Of a stretch of DNA of 9,695 nucleotides, positions 8,101-9,695 are shown in pieces. The DNA lies in the NCBI GenBank assembly GCA_002708885.1, contig PAPL01000045.1, forward strand, positions 38,147-47,841, written 5' to 3'. The position numbers and the translations under genes are program-made. Each line of letters opens with the position of its first letter. Position 1 is the first letter of the stretch. The DNA is from Verrucomicrobiales bacterium. Its GTDB lineage: Bacteria; Verrucomicrobiota; Verrucomicrobiia; Verrucomicrobiales; DEV007. Under the pieces are notes generated by a model. The model had not been told where the DNA came from. It saw only the letters and a program-made list of their open reading frames with translations, and searched no databases.

Positions 8101-8482
8101 GGATGATAATGCAATACGTATCAGTGCTGTCCCTAATCAGTTAGCTTTTTCGCCTTCCGAGATTCGCTTGAAGGCAGGAAAGAAAATCACACTCACTTTT
8201 GATAATCCGGACCTTCAGATTCATAATCTGGTCATTGTTAAGCCGGGTTCAGGTGAAAGGGTAGGACAGCTGGCGGACCAAATGGCTCAGGACCCCGACG
8301 CTTTGAAAAGGCAATTCGTTCCCGATTCTGAGGATGTGATTTGGTCCACATCGCTCGTGAATGGAAAAGGAACATTTGAGGGTCAACTTGAGATTCCAAA
8401 AGTCCCCGGGACGTATCCGTTTATATGTAGTTTTCCCGGTCACTGGAGAGTCATGAAGGGCCTTATGGTTGTTTATGAGTGA
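5144..8482 (+). CDS. Secreted fusion: SGNH hydrolase, PVC-type dehydrogenase propeller, HEAT-like repeats, beta-sandwich, azurin-like cupredoxin
   Basis: The frame stays open back to 4988, but the ATG at 5144 is chosen because a signal peptide (residues 1-20) starts there and the upstream part would overlap the divergent gene. Domains in order: (1) SGNH hydrolase, about 22-225, with GNS (Ser36), GFGLYESF (100-107) and DNGIHLN (200-206, His204). (2) PVC membrane-bound-dehydrogenase propeller, related to sorbosone/PQQ glucose dehydrogenases, about 320-670, with two DxDxDG-type calcium loops (388-396 and 431-439) and DAHHGG (452-457). (3) HEAT-like helices, about 684-830. (4) Beta-sandwich, about 860-970. 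(5) Cupredoxin, about 988-1112, with His1027, Cys1095, His1100 and Met1104, the azurin ligand set and spacing. There is no CxxCH heme site, unlike many family members. Tyr104 occupies the place of the usual block III Asn, so the SGNH module may be weak. It likely acts outside the cytoplasm as an oxidoreductase passing electrons to copper. Substrate is unknown. Confidence 0.85.
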   Translation: MRINWTVLLCIFFFSGLVRAEVRFKEGDRVLLYGNSFIERMQQNGFFEAALQLANPQKGIELRSLAWTGDELGHRLRPERYVNHLNKLLNQWPADHVILGFGLYESFAGDPGIEKFKADLNGYLDEMKRRHPEANIILLSPIATEDLGHSHYPDPVRRNNEIKSYVDAMTEIADRRKIQFIDLFEFSKDQYAGHEELLTDNGIHLNSYGHELIAGQISRTVLGDRVYDEMDKDRIGSIARAVSRKAQYVSTLVRPVNTVLYFGVRGRANEYNTEIPRYHELIRRSDQRIHAMARDRTISFDPSPLTLDPLFNREPAKLPSPEEMLKSFKVAEGYEVNLFASEREFPELRNPEQIAFDSLGRLWVVTMPSFPGTIPGDVPHDKVIILEDTNRDGRADKSTVFADHLTVPDGLAFHEDGVIISHQPRLVFMKDSDGDGRADYRKEMLRGIDVTDAHHGGMIAMGPLGHVMFCDGVFHRSQLETPYGITRGVDATTYRFDLRKGTVEREYQTLTPNPWKITWDRWGNLFQMYGDGFVQDSNAIPWTPFGVYHPFKRAISIAYGKGSAACVISSPNFPEEYQQGMASAVLLRKCFVSISKHSAQGAYYKGSDRLDVLASPDPIFRPVDIAFGFDGAMYVSDFCTRIIGHAQNSMRDPRWDPYTGRVWRIVHKGKPTVKDWPKIEGISVSQLLDLLKHPQDLVRDHARRKLRSIDGIVPELDRWLAGELSDQNVLEGLWVLHDQNQVREKHLKSLLNSPDQRIRAAATSLIRFQENNLKDPVSLLKKMAVDPHPRVRSQVIHTVSYLQQKDQAYASILGQVDVSEDQGLKTVLADAGHGTASGQGPEVPVLIRPGDSKLKSWLLSSGNEKEKYFVFGGSAGKGGSMRTFVESPSTRRATLSIKHSYVKVFLNGVPVIASANWWSSDWNVQVELVEGLNLIEVQYVSGRGAQGHAPVYLFDPLGRKFTDLRVPVTENEIKMMATAYNKDHGQDDNAIRISAVPNQLAFSPSEIRLKAGKKITLTFDNPDLQIHNLVIVKPGSGERVGQLADQMAQDPDALKRQFVPDSEDVIWSTSLVNGKGTFEGQLEIPKVPGTYPFICSFPGHWRVMKGLMVVYE

Positions 8483-8500
8483 TTTTTTCTTAAGAATCAC
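8479..8500 (+). repeat. Inverted repeat at the end of the fusion gene
   Basis: GTGATTTTT and its partner ending in AATCAC can pair over about 9 bp, including one G-T wobble, around a loop of TCTT. The stop codon lies inside the left arm. No T run follows on either strand, so it is not a standard intrinsic terminator. It may stabilise the 3' end of the mRNA. Confidence 0.3.
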
Positions 8501-8507
8501 GGTTCCC

Positions 8508-8536
8508 TTGCCTAGCGGTTATTTTCATACGATACT
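8508..8536 (+). promoter_or_regulatory. Sigma-70-like promoter of the Sel1 lipoprotein gene
   Basis: TTGCCT (8508-8513) and GATACT (8531-8536) are separated by 17 bases, and each matches four of six consensus positions. Transcription would start about seven bases after the -10 box, at or next to the ATG at 8543. The mRNA would then be leaderless, which agrees with the lack of any ribosome binding site. The same TTGCCT box with a 17-base spacer recurs at 9458. Confidence 0.4.
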
Positions 8537-8542
8537 TTGTCT

Positions 8543-9112
8543 ATGGATTTAAGAGTAAAGAACCTATTCGTTTGTGTTTTGTTAATGATGTTCCTTTCGG
8601 GGTGCGGAAATAAAAATGTTGAGACAGGACCTGGCCCGGACCCTGAGGCAAATAAGAAGACGGAGGCTCCCGCCGATTCGGATCCTCAGGACGTTTCTCC
8701 GGAAGATGCTGAGGCTGAAAGTTCAGATGAACCGGAAAAGGGTGCGGATGATGAAGTGACAAATTTGCCGGAAACTACACCCACAGAGAATGATGGAGAA
8801 TCAGTCAATGAGACTGTCGTTGAGGATGAAGAACCATTGCCCGATGCGGTCCAGGGTTTGAAGGAAAGAGCCGATGAGGGTGAAGCGCTTGCCCAGTTCA
8901 AGCTGGCTTCTCTTTATGAGAGCGGCCGTGAAGGAGTCCCAAAGAATTTACCGAAGGCCGCGGCATTGTATCGCAAGGCCGCGGAGCAGGGTAGGGCCGA
9001 TGCTCAGTACAATTTGGGAATGATGTATGAGAGTGGACATGGTGTGGAGAAGGACCCGGCCGAAGCGGCTCGGTGGTTTAAAACTTATAACGAAAACCAG
9101 CAGAAAAATTAG
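8543..9112 (+). CDS. Sel1-repeat lipoprotein
   Basis: The 189-residue protein has a lipoprotein signal with lipobox LSGC (18-21), so Cys21 should be lipidated after cleavage. Gly at the next position argues for the outer membrane, by the rule known from enterobacteria. Residues 23-100 are an acidic, proline-rich, probably disordered linker. Two Sel1-like repeats follow: one complete (about 114-150, with AQFKLASLYESG and AAALYRKAAEQG) and one slightly short (about 151-184, with AQYNLGMMYESG and AARWFK). Sel1 repeats are helical pairs that bind protein partners, here probably in the periplasm, held away from the membrane by the linker. A TTG six bases upstream (8537) is an alternative start but offers no better context. 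The gene follows the fusion gene by 60 bases and appears to have its own promoter. Confidence 0.8.
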   Translation: MDLRVKNLFVCVLLMMFLSGCGNKNVETGPGPDPEANKKTEAPADSDPQDVSPEDAEAESSDEPEKGADDEVTNLPETTPTENDGESVNETVVEDEEPLPDAVQGLKERADEGEALAQFKLASLYESGREGVPKNLPKAAALYRKAAEQGRADAQYNLGMMYESGHGVEKDPAEAARWFKTYNENQQKN

Positions 9113-9157
9113 AACCTCCCTTGAGGGGCCCGTTTCCTGTTGTCTGATTTGTAGAAG

Positions 9158-9370
9158 TTAGTTGTTTTCGGGATCTTCCCTCTCTTCGTCGGTTTTCATT
9201 TCAGAAGCGACTCTTTTCCCCTTTTCTCCTAAAGCGACGATACCAGAGCTGATCTTCCCGAGCCATTTTTTAGCGATGGGCTTGGATGCATCTGCTGCGG
9301 TCTTTCCTTCTCTCTGAGCAATTTCAATCAGCTTTTCTGTTCGTTCAGCAATTTTCTTTTTATCTATCAC
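9158..9370 (-). CDS. Small charged helical protein of unknown function
   Basis: This 70-residue protein starts at GTG; an in-frame TAA two codons upstream rules out a longer form. I do not recognise it. It has no signal peptide or membrane span. Residues 1-20 form a charged helix, residues 32-53 a lysine-rich stretch that could be an amphipathic helix (with Trp36, Leu37, Ile40, Ile44, Val45 and Leu47 among the lysines), and residues 57-70 a strongly acidic tail. The opposite charges at the two ends could fold together or bind a partner. The gene converges with the Sel1 lipoprotein gene (45 bases between stops). There is no clear ribosome binding site. It is probably real because of its amino acid make-up and a plausible promoter. 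Confidence 0.55.
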   Translation of the reverse strand: MIDKKKIAERTEKLIEIAQREGKTAADASKPIAKKWLGKISSGIVALGEKGKRVASEMKTDEEREDPENN

Positions 9371-9395
9371 TTTTTACGATCAATTTAGATATGAA

Positions 9396-9425
9396 ATGAT
9401 AATAAAAAAAATAACCATTCTGCAA
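9396..9425 (-). promoter_or_regulatory. Possible promoter for the small charged protein gene
   Basis: On the minus strand, TTGCAG (9420-9425) and TATCAT (9396-9401) are separated by 18 bases. The -10 matches five of six consensus bases, and the -35 only three. Transcription would start near 9389, about 19 bases before the GTG codon. Confidence 0.3.
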
Positions 9426-9457
9426 CAATAAGAGTAATGGATTTGATTATTCGCAAT

Positions 9458-9486
9458 TTGCCTTAAAAAAAATGAGTTTTTATAAA
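9458..9486 (+). promoter_or_regulatory. Sigma-70-like promoter for the right-edge leader and gene
   Basis: TTGCCT (9458-9463) and TATAAA (9481-9486) are separated by 17 bases, in a very AT-rich setting. Transcription would start near 9493 and give a leader of about 156 bases before the ATG at 9649. Apart from this promoter, the minus-strand promoter at 9396-9425 and the leader elements, I see nothing in 9371-9648. Confidence 0.5.
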
Positions 9487-9525
9487 AAATTTTCTTAATT
9501 TTATTTGTATTGGAGGATATTACTT

Positions 9526-9597
9526 ATGGTTGATTCAAGGCTTCACTGGTCCGCAGTTCCTCTGCAGGCCTTGAGCTTTTGGATCTTTGGTTCGTGA
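9526..9597 (+). CDS. Candidate 23-codon leader ORF
   Basis: The ATG at 9526 has the best ribosome binding site in the window, GGAGG (9512-9516), nine bases upstream. It opens a 23-codon frame (MVDSRLHWSAVPLQALSFWIFGS) that stops with TGA at 9595-9597. It lies inside the inferred leader of the next gene and covers both arms of a possible hairpin pair. The product has two tryptophans and no recognisable family. It could be a regulatory leader peptide or a small protein of its own. Confidence 0.35.
   Translation: MVDSRLHWSAVPLQALSFWIFGS
9535..9574 (+). promoter_or_regulatory. Two overlapping leader hairpins
   Basis: TCAAGGC (9535-9541) pairs perfectly with GCCTTGA (9568-9574). Inside, GGTCCGCAG (9548-9556) can pair with CTGCAGGCC (9562-9570) around the loop TTCCT, with one C-A mismatch and one G-T wobble. 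The full inner stem and the outer stem compete for 9568-9570, so the two structures are partly exclusive. No T run follows, so control of translation is more likely than termination. It matches no riboswitch that I know. Confidence 0.4.
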
Positions 9598-9648
9598 CCT
9601 ACCAGTACATTGGGCTGGAGATATTCGATGCCGAAATTATATTAAAAG

Positions 9649-9695
9649 ATGAATAGGAATTTTTTCCCTCATATTATCTGGTGCCTTGTCGCTTC
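9649..9695 (+). CDS. Start of an exported protein (cut by window edge)
   Basis: An ATG four bases after an in-frame TAA (9643-9645) opens MNRNFFPHIIWCLVA and stays open to the window end. A short polar start followed by a hydrophobic stretch looks like a signal peptide, but only 15 codons are visible. There is no good ribosome binding site; AAAAG directly precedes the start. The long leader and promoter upstream support a gene here. The product cannot be named. Confidence 0.45.
   Translation, partial: MNRNFFPHIIWCLVA

Noticed and set aside
8537..8542. TTG at 8537 as start of the Sel1 lipoprotein
   Set aside because: The ATG at 8543 begins a complete lipoprotein signal and fits the promoter position. 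The TTG adds only two residues and has no ribosome binding site.
9115..9128. GC-rich hairpin after the Sel1 lipoprotein stop as intrinsic terminator
   Set aside because: The stem is only four base pairs, and the following bases are a mixed CGTTTCC rather than a T run.
9655..9668. GGAATTTTTTCC as a hairpin or terminator
   Set aside because: It has a four-base stem with a T loop and lies inside the first codons of the right-edge gene. It is better explained as coding sequence for Arg-Asn-Phe-Phe.

Overview
The window looks like a chromosomal stretch from a Verrucomicrobiota or Planctomycetota (PVC) bacterium, probably free-living and perhaps marine. The main reasons are a 1112-residue secreted fusion built around the PVC-type membrane-bound dehydrogenase propeller, a secreted SGNH hydrolase with the C-terminal beta-sandwich seen in that group, and a small secreted protein of a type I recall from planctomycete and verrucomicrobial genomes. 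Few starts have a good Shine-Dalgarno sequence, and the start contexts are AT-rich. I see no rRNA, tRNA, insertion sequence, CRISPR array or phage gene. The assignment rests on family recognition, not on a search.

Layout. (1) 42-1490: a promoter -10 box and an anchored TAXI-type binding protein with a cytoplasmic tail; no TRAP permease gene lies in the window. (2) 1491-4526: a plus-strand cluster of a secreted SGNH/GDSL hydrolase, a sodium:solute symporter, and a 62-residue single-span membrane protein 8 bases behind the symporter. (3) 4515-5021, minus strand: a small secreted protein whose 3' end overlaps the membrane-protein gene tail to tail by 12 bases. (4) 5144-8482: the large fusion, in order an SGNH domain, dehydrogenase propeller, HEAT-like helices, beta-sandwich and azurin-like blue-copper domain. 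(5) 8508-9112: a Sel1-repeat lipoprotein with a promoter placed so that its mRNA may be leaderless. (6) 9158-9370, minus strand: a 70-residue charged protein of unknown function. (7) 9371-9695: an AT-rich gap holding two divergent promoters, a structured leader with a 23-codon ORF, and the first 15 codons of another exported protein that runs off the window.

How the genes may work together. The hydrolase and symporter suggest removal of ester groups from an organic compound outside the cytoplasm, followed by sodium-driven uptake, but the substrate cannot be read from sequence. The large fusion would join an esterase-like module to an oxidoreductase-like propeller, with copper in place of the usual cytochrome c as electron carrier. 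The most interesting points are this heme-free copper fusion and its substituted SGNH residue, the symporter with its small partner, the structured leader at the right edge, and a recurring layout in which a mini-ORF stop overlaps the next start as TAATG (three genes).
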